64,000 bases of DNA from Microbacterium hydrocarbonoxydans (lineage in GTDB: Bacteria; Actinomycetota; Actinomycetes; Actinomycetales; Microbacteriaceae). Under the pieces are notes generated by a model, which was given only the letters and a program-made list of their open reading frames with translations, searched no databases and was not told where the DNA came from. The stretch covers positions 434,001 to 498,000 of the forward strand of contig NZ_FNSQ01000005.1 of NCBI RefSeq assembly GCF_900105205.1, given 5' to 3'. The translations under genes were made by a program, and so were the position numbers. The number at the start of each line of letters is the position of its first letter. Position 1 is the stretch's first letter. Below are positions 51,270-58,839 of this stretch, one piece after another.

Positions 51270-51989
51270 CTACGGCGCGAGCGCTGCCGTTGCCAGGCCG
51301 TCCGCCGGCACCCGCGGCACCGCCGCATAGCCGGGTCGTGTGAACCACGACGGCAGCGCTCGCCGCAGGTGGCTCGGGCCGGTGGTCGTGGCATCCTCGG
51401 CGACCAGCAGCGTCGTCCACTCGATGTCCCCGCGCCAGAATCGGGTCAGCGCTCGCAGCGAGCATCGCACGCCGACCGACACGTCGTAGCCAGGATCGGC
51501 GTCGCACACGTCGGCGTCGCCGTCGTGGATGACCAGCCACCAGCGGCGCTGCGCCGGAGTCGCATCCGTGAAGTGCAAGGAGATCACCGTGCGCACCGGC
51601 GGTACTGCTGTGTGATCGATGTTGCGGTGCATGTCCCAGAGCAGCAGCTTGGGGTCGAGGTCCGCGTCGCCGAGCTCCCCGATCCAGCGCACGCCCCACG
51701 CGGAGAGCTGCTCCACGACAGGACGCAGCTCAGCGCCGGCCGGCGTGAGGATGTAGCGGACATCGGAACCCTCAACCAGCCGCTCGAGGAGTCCGGCGCG
51801 CTGCAGCTGATCGAGGCGATGCGACAGCAGTGTCGGAGACATTCGGGGAAGACCGCGACGCAGCTCGTTGAAGTGCTCCGTCCCGAGCAGCAGCTCGCGC
51901 AGAAGGAGCATGGTCCATCTCTCATCCAGCAGCTCCATCGCCTTGGCGACGGGGCAGAACTGATAGTAGGGGGCGCCCACGGACCTCAC
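51270..51989 (-). CDS. HxlR-type wHTH regulator with C-terminal SCP2-like domain
   Basis: 239 residues. HxlR-family winged helix: YYQFCPVAKAMELLDERWTM with the conserved redox-sensitive Cys12, then LLLRELLLGTEHFNELRRGLP and MSPTLLSHRLDQLQRAGLLE. The C-terminal 130 residues (TVISLHFTDATPAQRRWWLVIH, VRCSLRALTRFWRGDIEW) resemble an SCP2-type lipid/sterol-like binding fold, giving a possible ligand site. It diverges from the methyltransferase at 52071 and probably regulates it. Confidence 0.85.
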   Translation of the reverse strand: MRSVGAPYYQFCPVAKAMELLDERWTMLLLRELLLGTEHFNELRRGLPRMSPTLLSHRLDQLQRAGLLERLVEGSDVRYILTPAGAELRPVVEQLSAWGVRWIGELGDADLDPKLLLWDMHRNIDHTAVPPVRTVISLHFTDATPAQRRWWLVIHDGDADVCDADPGYDVSVGVRCSLRALTRFWRGDIEWTTLLVAEDATTTGPSHLRRALPSWFTRPGYAAVPRVPADGLATAALAP

Positions 51990-52070
51990 GATAGACCCGG
52001 TACAGATCGGATACTAGAGCGGTCCGCGAGGGCTTCGTAGCGTGAGGAGCACAAGGCAGAGGAGCCCATC

Positions 52071-52901
52071 ATGAACACCACCACCGACCTCCAGGCCGAC
52101 GCCGACCGTGCGCTGAAGGCGAAGCACAGAATCGTCTGGGCGCTGGGAGACTATGCGGCTGTCGCCCGCGAGGTGATCCCCGAGCTGGGGCGCGTGATCG
52201 TCGCGGAGAGCGGAGTCGGACCAGACGACCGAGTGCTCGACGTGGCCGCGGGCACAGGCAATGCATCGATCGAGGCCGCGCGCACGGGCGCAACGGTGAT
52301 CGCCAGCGACCTCACGCCCGAACTGCTCGAGATCGGGAGGACGGATGCCGAGACGCAGGGCGTCGACCTCACCTTCGAGGAGGCGGACGCCGAGGCCCTG
52401 CCCTATGAGGACGACTCGTTCGACGTCGTGCTCTCGTGCGTCGGGGTGATGTTCGCTTCGCATCATGCTGTTGCGGCGCAGGAGCTGACCCGGGTGGTGC
52501 GACCTGGCGGCCGGCTCGCGCTGATCAACTGGACTCCCGAGGGATTCGTGGGTCAGCTGTTCGCGACGCTGAAGCAGTTCGTTCCGGCGCCTCCCGCCGG
52601 CGTCCAGCCCCCGCCGCTGTGGGGCGACGAGGAGCATGTGCGTGAGCTCCTCGGCGAGCGGGTGCGGGACCTGTCTCTGCGGCGCCGAGTGCTGTCCGTC
52701 GACCGATTCGCGTCGGGCGAGGAGTTCCGCGACTTCTTCCGCGACTTCTACGGTCCCACGGCTGCCGCCTATCGGAATGTGGGTGACGACGAGCGACGCC
52801 GGGCGGAGCTGGATGACGCGCTCGCCGCCCTCGCCGAGAGGCACCTCGACGGCGGCACGATGCCGTGGGAGTACCTCCTGGTGACGGCGAAGGTCGTCTG
52901 A
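52071..52901 (+). CDS. Class I SAM-dependent methyltransferase (UbiE-like)
   Basis: 276 residues. Motif I is VLDVAAGTGNASIEAAR (SAM-binding VLDxxxGTG), motif II/III ADAEALPYEDDSFDVVLS and ELTRVVRPGGRLALINW. The overall shape is that of Methyltransf_11/UbiE-like enzymes acting on small lipophilic compounds. The HxlR regulator is divergent, 81 bases away; the pair suggests control by a ligand such as a quinone, toxin or lipid. Substrate unknown. Confidence 0.9.
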   Translation: MNTTTDLQADADRALKAKHRIVWALGDYAAVAREVIPELGRVIVAESGVGPDDRVLDVAAGTGNASIEAARTGATVIASDLTPELLEIGRTDAETQGVDLTFEEADAEALPYEDDSFDVVLSCVGVMFASHHAVAAQELTRVVRPGGRLALINWTPEGFVGQLFATLKQFVPAPPAGVQPPPLWGDEEHVRELLGERVRDLSLRRRVLSVDRFASGEEFRDFFRDFYGPTAAAYRNVGDDERRRAELDDALAALAERHLDGGTMPWEYLLVTAKVV

Positions 52902-52913
52902 CGCGGCGCCGGT

Positions 52914-53040
52914 CAGTCCTCGCCCTCGAAGAGGCCGCCGTCGAGCAGCCAGTTGTAGCGGAGGCGCAGCGCACGCTCGGTGCTCGCGAGGAGCGCGCCG
53001 ACGACGAGGGAGATGTTCGCCCACGGCGCGAGGTGGATGG
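52914..53040 (-). pseudogene. 3' remnant of a membrane-protein gene
   Basis: On the minus strand the frame encodes a plausible C terminus: PIHLAPWANISLVVGALLA, then STERALRLRYNWLLDGG and LFEGED before TGA (52916-52914 region). Upstream of about 53050 the frame loses coding character and has no credible start or ribosome binding site. It reads like the last helix of a truncated membrane protein. The family is not recognised. Confidence 0.35.
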
Positions 53041-53044
53041 GGCT

Positions 53045-53170
53045 CTCGAAGGTCCCGATCGCAGCTGGCTCAGCCTGCCGGCGCTCGCACTGCTCGTCGT
53101 CGGCGCGATCTACGAGGCCTTCTCGCTCCTGTACTTCGTCTACCCGCTGCAGCAGTGGCTGCTCGGGTAG
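53045..53170 (+). pseudogene. 3' remnant of a second membrane-protein gene
   Basis: The plus-strand frame encodes WLSLPALALLVVGAIYEAF and SLLYFVYPLQQWLLG before a stop at 53168-53170, i.e. one or two transmembrane helices with no start codon or upstream domain. It abuts the oppositely directed remnant at 52914-53040, so both 5' halves are missing at one junction near 53040. The sequence does not continue into any recognised gene on either side. Confidence 0.35.
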
Positions 53171-53216
53171 CCCGATCTGAGAAATCTTCCTCCTGCTGCA
53201 TCCAAAACCGCGGTCC

Positions 53217-53233
53217 TAGGAGAACTACTCCTA
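53217..53233 (+). promoter_or_regulatory. Inverted repeat upstream of the DUF4397 operon
   Basis: TAGGAG-AACTA-CTCCTA (53217-53233) is a perfect 6-base inverted repeat about 43 bases before the DUF4397 start. GCATCC lies about 18 bases upstream of GAAC, loosely resembling an ECF-sigma promoter; as the operon encodes its own ECF sigma factor, autoregulation is possible. This is suggestive only. Confidence 0.3.
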
Positions 53234-53275
53234 TGAAGGGCCGCACTGGGCGGTCCCGGGTTCAGGAGGAAGAAG

Positions 53276-54103
53276 ATGCGCAAGACAGTCGCCGCCGGCC
53301 TCGCCGTCGGAATGATCACCGCTCTCGGGCTGGCACTGCCGGCCACCGCCGCCACCGGTCAGGCGGCGCAGCTCTCGGTGCTGCACGCGATCCCGGACAC
53401 CCCGGTCGACGTGTACGTCAACGGTGAGCTCACCCTCGATGACTTCGCCCCCGGCGATCTGGCCGGGCCGCTCGAACTGCCGGCCGGCGACTATGAGGTC
53501 GCGCTGACGGCTCCGGATGCCGCCGATGCGAGCACCCCGATCCTGGGCCCGGCGACCCTCACCCTCGAGGCAGGAGCCAACTACACCGCGGTCGCGCACC
53601 TGACTGAGGCAGGCGACCCCGGACTCAACCTCTTCACGAACGACATCTCCCAGACGGCCCCTGGTGAAGGACGGCTCACGGTGCGGCACACGGCAGCGGC
53701 TCCGGCCGTCGACATCCTCGCCGGAGGATCGCCCGTGATCGAGGATCTCGCGAACCCCGATGAGGCGACGCTCGACCTCGCCGCGGGAACCGTCTCGGCA
53801 GCGGTCGCCCTCGCCGGCACGACCGACCCCGTCATCGGACCGACGGATGTCGAGATCCAGGAGGGCGTCAACACGATCCTCTACGCGTGGGGCAGTGCCG
53901 AGGACGGCAACCTCGCGATCGCGGCCCAGACCATCACCGGTCTGCACTCCAACCCGGACGGCGTTCCGTCCGGCACGGCCGGCTACCTCGCTCAGCAGGA
54001 TGCGTCCGTGGTCACCCTGGTCTCGGCGGGGGTCATCGCTCTCGCGATCGCCGCGGCCGTCGGATCCGCAGTGGTCGTCCGTCGTCGCCAGTCGGTGCGC
54101 TGA
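53276..54103 (+). CDS. DUF4397 cell-surface protein with C-terminal anchor helix
   Basis: 275 residues. Signal peptide (AAGLAVGMITALGLALPATAA), then DUF4397: LSVLHAIPDTPVDVYVNGEL, DFAPGDLAGPLELPAGDYEV and a second similar repeat (LTVRHTAAAPAVDILAGGSP). The C terminus is a hydrophobic helix (VVTLVSAGVIALAIAAAVGS) with a basic end RRRQSVR, i.e. the shape of a sorting signal without a canonical LPxTG. The overlapping next gene encodes a sortase, so it may be its substrate or be membrane-anchored. First gene of a four-gene unit ending in sigma/anti-sigma factors. Confidence 0.88.
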   Translation: MRKTVAAGLAVGMITALGLALPATAATGQAAQLSVLHAIPDTPVDVYVNGELTLDDFAPGDLAGPLELPAGDYEVALTAPDAADASTPILGPATLTLEAGANYTAVAHLTEAGDPGLNLFTNDISQTAPGEGRLTVRHTAAAPAVDILAGGSPVIEDLANPDEATLDLAAGTVSAAVALAGTTDPVIGPTDVEIQEGVNTILYAWGSAEDGNLAIAAQTITGLHSNPDGVPSGTAGYLAQQDASVVTLVSAGVIALAIAAAVGSAVVVRRRQSVR

Positions 54104-54768
54104 TGCCCCGAGGCACGTCGTGGAAGGGCGGCCTGCACCGCGTCGTCGTGACGCTGTGCGTCGTGACCGCCGCGGCGTGCCTGGTGGCATGCACACCGGG
54201 AGGGGCGGGCGAGGATCCCCCTCCGTCCTCGGAGTCGTCCCCCACGACTCCGACGCCCGTCCCTCCCACACCCACGAGGCAGGTTGAGGTGCGTCCAGGC
54301 ACGCTTCCCACCCCGGTTCCGGCGGTCGCGCCCGTGCAGCTCAGCATCCCCTCCCTGGATGTCGAGATGCCGATCACCGACGTCGGGGTGGAGGGCTCGG
54401 GTCAGATGCAGCTCCCCGTCGACCCGGCCATCGCAGGGTGGTATCGATACGGGGCGGATGCTGTGAGCACGAGTGGCCGGATCCTGATCGCCGCGCACGT
54501 CGACGCGATCGACTATCCGATCGGGCCACTCGCTCGTCTGCGGGACGTGCCCGTGGGCGAGTCCGTCCGGCTCGCGGCTGAGGGCGGGGAGACCCGTGAG
54601 TTCGTGATCCAGTCGCTCACCTACTACGAGAAGTCCGCCCTGCCCGCCGATGAGCTGTTCGCCCGCGGCGGTCCGTCCGCCCTGGTCCTCGTCACCTGCG
54701 GAGGACCTTTCGACAGCCGCACCGGCCACTACCGCGATAACGTGGTGGCCGTGGCAGTCCCGCGATGA
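54103..54768 (+). CDS. Class F-like sortase
   Basis: 221 residues. An N-terminal hydrophobic segment carries LVAC (Cys30), followed by a Pro/Thr/Ser linker (about 38-75). The sortase domain has the catalytic trio His132 (AAHVDAID), Cys199 (LVTCGG) and Arg211 (HYRDNVV), with SIPSLDVEMPITDVGV as the family opening. It would join surface proteins to the cell wall or process them. ATG 54103 overlaps the DUF4397 stop (TGATG). The LVAC motif suggests possible lipoprotein anchoring, unusual for a sortase; it may just be an anchor helix. Confidence 0.87.
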   Translation: MPRGTSWKGGLHRVVVTLCVVTAAACLVACTPGGAGEDPPPSSESSPTTPTPVPPTPTRQVEVRPGTLPTPVPAVAPVQLSIPSLDVEMPITDVGVEGSGQMQLPVDPAIAGWYRYGADAVSTSGRILIAAHVDAIDYPIGPLARLRDVPVGESVRLAAEGGETREFVIQSLTYYEKSALPADELFARGGPSALVLVTCGGPFDSRTGHYRDNVVAVAVPR

Positions 54769-54783
54769 TGCGGGGCGATCACC

Positions 54784-55362
54784 ATGGAGAGGAGACTCCG
54801 GGTGGATGACCCCACCGACGCCGAGACCGCGCTCGATCGACGATTCGTCGCCGGCGACGAGCAGGCGCTCGCCGAGCTGTACCGGCGATGGTCGCCGGTG
54901 GTCTTCACGCTGGCCCTGCGCTCGCTCGGCGATCGGGGCGATGCCGAGGATGTGACTCAGCGCACGTTCGTGTCGGCCTGGAACTCCCGCGCCGGCTACG
55001 ACGCGTCCAAGGCGCGTCTGTCGACCTGGCTGATCACCATCGCCCGACGCCGGATCGCTGACACCTTCGAGGCTCGCGCCAAGGTGCAGCAGCTCCAGGC
55101 CGAGATGGAGCGCCTCACCCCGCCAGACGCGCTGGTGACGGAATCCATCGATCTGTCCGAGACGCTCCTGCTCTCCAGCGAGATGCAGCAGCTGACACCG
55201 GATGCGCGCGCCGTCATGCGGCTCGCCTTCTACGACGACCTCACCCACGAAGAGATCTCACGCAGAATGGGGATGCCGCTGGGCACCGTGAAGAGCCATA
55301 TCCGCCGCAGCCTCGCCCGAATGCGCGACCGATTGGAGGTGGACCGTGTCACATCTCGATGA
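54784..55362 (+). CDS. ECF RNA polymerase sigma factor
   Basis: 192 residues. Region 2 at about 17-85: DEQALAELYRRWSPVVFTLA, DAEDVTQRTFVSAWNSRAGY, RLSTWLITIARRRIADTFEAR (-10 recognition). Region 4 at about 130-185: LTPDARAVMRLAFYDDLTHEE and GMPLGTVKSHIRRSLARMRD (-35 recognition HTH). It is SigK/SigL-like in form. Its gene overlaps the anti-sigma gene by 17 bases. The upstream DUF4397-sortase pair may be part of its regulon; start ATG 54784. Confidence 0.92.
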   Translation: MERRLRVDDPTDAETALDRRFVAGDEQALAELYRRWSPVVFTLALRSLGDRGDAEDVTQRTFVSAWNSRAGYDASKARLSTWLITIARRRIADTFEARAKVQQLQAEMERLTPPDALVTESIDLSETLLLSSEMQQLTPDARAVMRLAFYDDLTHEEISRRMGMPLGTVKSHIRRSLARMRDRLEVDRVTSR

Positions 55363-56146
55363 TGACCAGATCGCCCTGATCGCGATGGGCGAACCCGTCG
55401 ACTCCGAGGCCGACGCGACGCATCTCGCGGAGTGCACGGCGTGCGCCGCGGAGGTCGCCGAGATGTCCCGGGTCGCACTCGTGGCGCGCTCCAGCGTCGC
55501 GGATGGCGACCTCGAGACCCCGCCGACAGGCGTCTGGTCGCGGATCCACGGAGAACTGCATCTCAGCGACGCGGTGGCCGACGACCCGGCATCTCCGTCG
55601 GCGGAGGTTCCTGCTGTGCACACGCCGCCGACGTCTGCGAACGTGCCGGCGCAGGAGACGGTGCCGGCTCAGGAGACGGGGCGGTTGCGCCCGCGCACGC
55701 GACGTCGATCGCGGGCGACGATCTGGGTGCTCGCGGCATCCCTGGCCGTGATCGTCGCGATCGGAGCCGGCGTGTGGATCGCTCGCACGCTCGCCCCGAC
55801 GTCTGCGGTGATCGCGTCGGCCGAGCTGGTCGCGTTCCCCGATCACCCCGACGCCGTCGGGCAGGCAGAGGTGGATGCCGACGATGACGGCAGGCGCACG
55901 CTCACCGTGCGGCTGGAAGGCGACCAGCTCGTCGACGGCGACTACCGCGAGGTATGGCTGATCCGCGACGACGGGAAGGCGCTCATCAGCCTGGGCGTGC
56001 TCGATGACGAGTCGGGGACCTTCCGCGTCCCGGACGGCGTCGACCTCGATGAGTACCGCCTCGTCGACATCTCGTTCGAGCCGGTGGATGGCGATCCGGC
56101 GCATTCCGGGGACTCGATCGTGCGGGGCGAGCTCGACTTCGCCTGA
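55346..56146 (+). CDS. RskA-type membrane anti-sigma factor
   Basis: 266 residues. N-terminal cytoplasmic anti-sigma domain with the zinc-binding HxxxCxxC in THLAECTACAAE (His26, Cys30, Cys33). Then a disordered linker, one transmembrane helix (about 126-148; IWVLAASLAVIVAIGAGVWI) and an outside RskA-like beta domain (VDGDYREVWLIRDDGKALIS, DLDEYRLVDISFEPVDG). It holds the ECF sigma factor until regulated proteolysis. GTG 55346 overlaps the sigma gene by 17 bases, which supports stoichiometric co-translation. Confidence 0.92.
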   Translation: MSHLDDDQIALIAMGEPVDSEADATHLAECTACAAEVAEMSRVALVARSSVADGDLETPPTGVWSRIHGELHLSDAVADDPASPSAEVPAVHTPPTSANVPAQETVPAQETGRLRPRTRRRSRATIWVLAASLAVIVAIGAGVWIARTLAPTSAVIASAELVAFPDHPDAVGQAEVDADDDGRRTLTVRLEGDQLVDGDYREVWLIRDDGKALISLGVLDDESGTFRVPDGVDLDEYRLVDISFEPVDGDPAHSGDSIVRGELDFA

Positions 56147-56188
56147 GGCGTCGTGCCCAGCGCTGCGCGGCACCTCCCACACCGAGGC

Positions 56189-56869
56189 TCAGCCGGAATC
56201 GCCGCCCGTCGTGCGCGCGCGCATCCGTCCGGTCTGGTGCGCCCAGATGGCGATCTCGACGCGGTTGCGGGCGCCGAGCTTGGTCATGAGGCTCGCGACG
56301 TGCGTCTTCACCGTGCTGACGGTGATGAAGAGCTCGCTCGCGATCTCGCCGTTGCTCAGGCCCCGCGCGACGGTCGCGAGCACCTGCTCCTCCCGCTCGG
56401 TGAGCGGCTCGACCGGCTGCGGAGGCGGTGCTGCTGGGCGATCCCCGGCGAAGGCTTCGAGCAGCCGCACCGTGACATTGGGCGCGATCAGCGCCTCGCC
56501 GGTCGCGGCGGCGCGGATCGCCTGGGCCAGCAGCTCGGGTCCGGCGTCCTTGAGCAGAAATCCCTTGGCGCCGGCCCGCAGAGCCGCGAAGACGTACTCG
56601 TCGAGATCGAAGGTGGTGATGACGACGACGGCCATCGGGTCGTCCACCCCGGGACCTGCGAGGGCGCGGGTCGCCTCGATGCCGTCGAGGCCGGGCATGC
56701 GGATGTCGAACAGGCAGACATCCGGTCGCAGACTGCGGGCGAGCGCCACCGCCTGACTTCCGTCGACGGCCTGCCCCACGACGTCGATGTCGGGTTGCGC
56801 GTCGACGATCATGCTCAGCCCCGTGCGCACGAGCTCCTGATCGTCGGCGATGAGCACGCGGATGGTCAC
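56189..56869 (-). CDS. NarL/LuxR-family response regulator
   Basis: 226 residues. Receiver domain: RVLIADDQELVRTGLSMIVD (acidic pair), phosphoacceptor Asp in DVCLFDIRMPGLDG, Thr in VVVITTFDLDEY and Lys in GFLLKDAGPELL. C-terminal LuxR HTH: LTEREEQVLATVARGLSNGE, LFITVSTVKTHVASLMTKLG. GTG 56869 overlaps the kinase stop (GTGA) after GGATGG; ATG 56878 is an alternative. Likely phosphorylated by the kinase upstream; target genes not visible. Confidence 0.92.
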   Translation of the reverse strand: MTIRVLIADDQELVRTGLSMIVDAQPDIDVVGQAVDGSQAVALARSLRPDVCLFDIRMPGLDGIEATRALAGPGVDDPMAVVVITTFDLDEYVFAALRAGAKGFLLKDAGPELLAQAIRAAATGEALIAPNVTVRLLEAFAGDRPAAPPPQPVEPLTEREEQVLATVARGLSNGEIASELFITVSTVKTHVASLMTKLGARNRVEIAIWAHQTGRMRARTTGGDSG

Positions 56870-57984
56870 AGTGCCCATCCAACACGAGGGAGGACAGCGG
56901 TGACAGCCCATCCGCCGCCGGACATGGGACCTGCCTGGCAGGTGCCGCCGAGCAGGGCAGCGCGCTCCATCATCCCGATGATGCCGAACCCGGGCGCCGG
57001 CGACGCGGCGAGGTCTCCGTCGTTCGTCACGCTCACCCGTACCCCGCCGTCGTCCGCCACCACGAGCACATCGACACGACTGACCTGGCGAGCGTGCCGG
57101 AGGGCGTTGGTCACGGACTCCTGTGCGAGACGGAAGACGGCGGCAGCCACCGGCGGCGGGATGCTGCTGTCGTCACCCTCGACCGTCACGGAGACGGTCG
57201 TGCCGCCGGGTCTCGTGCCGGCTAGCTGCTCGATGTCGCCCAGCCGCGGGCTCGGTGCGAGCTCGGCGGCATCGTCCTGGCGGAGCACTCGCACCATCGA
57301 CCGGAGTTCGCTCAGTGTCGTGGCGGCCTCCGCTTCGATGACGCGGAGCGCGTCCTCCGCAGCACGCGGATCTCGCGGCGCCACGGCGAGCCCGGCCTGA
57401 GCGCGGATCGCGATGGCCGAGACGTGATGGGCGACCGTGTCGTGCAGGTCGCGTGCGAGGTGCTCGCGTTCGCGCATCCGGATGCGTTCGAGGCCGCGAT
57501 GGCGGGAAGCCGCCCGGAACCGGAACGTGATGCCGAGCAGGACCACCGAGACGAGCAGTCCGAAACCGCCGATGAGGTCTTCGAGGCCTCCGCCGCGCAC
57601 GAACGTGAGGCCGAGACTCGCTGCCAGAGCAGCTGACCCGAGCACGAGGTCGCGTCCCGATCCCCAGCGGAACAGCGCGTAGACGTTCACCATGACGAAA
57701 AGGCTCGTGTAGAGGGTCGAGTCCGGCAGGAGAAGGGTGAACGGCACCATCGCGAGTACGAGCATCGCGAGCGGCAGGATGCGGCGCCACAGCACGGTGG
57801 GCAGCGCGGCCAGCACTGCGATCACCGCGAGCAGTGGCTGCGGCAGCTCCGCTGATCGGAGGACGCCCTCGACGACCGCCAGCACGGCGATGAGGGCCAC
57901 GAGAGCCCAATCCCGCCACACCCGACGTGGCGGTGGGGGAACGGCGCTCGGCGCCCTCCACGCGGAACGCAGGAGCCCGGTCAC
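56866..57984 (-). CDS. NarL-type sensor histidine kinase
   Basis: 372 residues. About five to six transmembrane helices (30-160), then a HisKA_3 dimerisation domain with the phosphorylated His in EHLARDLHDTVAHHVSAIAI, and a HATPase region RLAQESVTNALRHARQVSRV, GFGIIGMMERAALLGGTC. The membrane-only sensing part resembles DesK/LiaS-type kinases of actinobacteria. Start GTG 57984 is 6 bases after a minus-strand TATCCT (57991-57996), leaderless. The DUF2306 gene ends 5 bases upstream, so the three are probably one operon. Confidence 0.9.
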   Translation of the reverse strand: MTGLLRSAWRAPSAVPPPPRRVWRDWALVALIAVLAVVEGVLRSAELPQPLLAVIAVLAALPTVLWRRILPLAMLVLAMVPFTLLLPDSTLYTSLFVMVNVYALFRWGSGRDLVLGSAALAASLGLTFVRGGGLEDLIGGFGLLVSVVLLGITFRFRAASRHRGLERIRMREREHLARDLHDTVAHHVSAIAIRAQAGLAVAPRDPRAAEDALRVIEAEAATTLSELRSMVRVLRQDDAAELAPSPRLGDIEQLAGTRPGGTTVSVTVEGDDSSIPPPVAAAVFRLAQESVTNALRHARQVSRVDVLVVADDGGVRVSVTNDGDLAASPAPGFGIIGMMERAALLGGTCQAGPMSGGGWAVTAVLPRVGWAL

Positions 57985-57988
57985 CTCG

Positions 57989-58705
57989 TCAGGATACAAG
58001 CGCGCCCCCGCCGGGCACGCCGCGCTTCCGCCCGCCCGACCGTCTTCGGCTCGAGCGTCTCCGGATCAGCAGCTCCGCCACGGCGCTGTTGATCACGAAG
58101 GCCACCGCGACGAGCCAGGCCTCGCCGAACGCGTCGACCTCACCGAGGGGGATCGTCCACAGCGCGAAGACGAGCGCCTGCGTGCCGCCGGAGACGGCGA
58201 TGGCGAAGGCCCTGGTCATCCATGCCCCGTGCGCGGCGAAGTCGCGGCGTCTGATGGCGATGATCCCGCGTGCGAGGAACACCGTCATCGCCACGGCGAA
58301 GACGAGACGGATCATCGCCAGCGCGAGCGCATCGGGGTGGCCGCCGAAGAAGACCGCGAGCCACGTGGCGGACAGGGCGGCGAGGATGCCGACCGGGATC
58401 AGCACACGGCCGGCGGCACGGTGCCATCGGCGCCGTGCGCGCAGAGCGGGGGAGAACTGAAAGGCCCCGAGGAGACAGAACACGGTCATCGCCACGATGT
58501 GCACGACCAATGCCACCGTCGACGGCAGGGGCAGCATGCCTCTGGGCTCGGCGCTCAGTTCCGTCAGGCGGAACACGCCGCCGAGTACGGGGAGCGCGGC
58601 GAGGAGCAGCAGGCCGGTGATGGCCGGCCATCCGCTCTTCGGCCGCCGACGCTGTTCGTTCTGCCCGGCCGTCGGCGGAACGGCGTTCATCTGTGTGTGC
58701 GACAT
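57989..58705 (-). CDS. DUF2306-type membrane protein
   Basis: 238 residues, about seven transmembrane helices (ITGLLLLAALPVLGGVFRL, VALVVHIVAMTVFCLLGAFQ, RVLIPVGILAALSATWLAVF). WHRAAGRVLIP is the DUF2306 signature. Loosely cytochrome-like membrane proteins; no haem ligand assignment attempted. It is the first gene of an operon with the NarL-type kinase and response regulator. Its start codon lies inside a 14-base inverted repeat shared with the divergent oxidoreductase gene. Confidence 0.8.
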   Translation of the reverse strand: MSHTQMNAVPPTAGQNEQRRRPKSGWPAITGLLLLAALPVLGGVFRLTELSAEPRGMLPLPSTVALVVHIVAMTVFCLLGAFQFSPALRARRRWHRAAGRVLIPVGILAALSATWLAVFFGGHPDALALAMIRLVFAVAMTVFLARGIIAIRRRDFAAHGAWMTRAFAIAVSGGTQALVFALWTIPLGEVDAFGEAWLVAVAFVINSAVAELLIRRRSSRRRSGGRKRGVPGGGALVS

Positions 58706-58839
58706 GATTCGATGCTGGCGTCAGCGGTCGCCGACGACATCGGTCCTGCGCATGGACCCGAAGCCGTACTTTCGGCCGATCGGATCCTGAGCTGTCGGCC
58801 GATGACGTGCATCCCCGAGATCGAAAGCATCGAATCATG
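58703..58839. promoter_or_regulatory. Divergent promoter region with 14-base inverted repeat over both start codons
   Basis: CATGATTCGATGCT (58703-58716) and AGCATCGAATCATG (58826-58839) are perfect reverse complements. Each arm includes a start codon, so both divergent genes have the identical upstream bases AGCATCGAATC directly before ATG. The 109 bases between hold further short dyads (GGCCGATCGG-like). It may be a paired operator for one regulator, or a common translation-control element. Confidence 0.75.

Noticed and set aside
51990..52070. Operator dyad between HxlR and methyltransferase genes
   Set aside because: TACAGATCGGATA looked symmetric at first, but only the outer two or three bases pair; no convincing palindrome was found, so the site is left unannotated.
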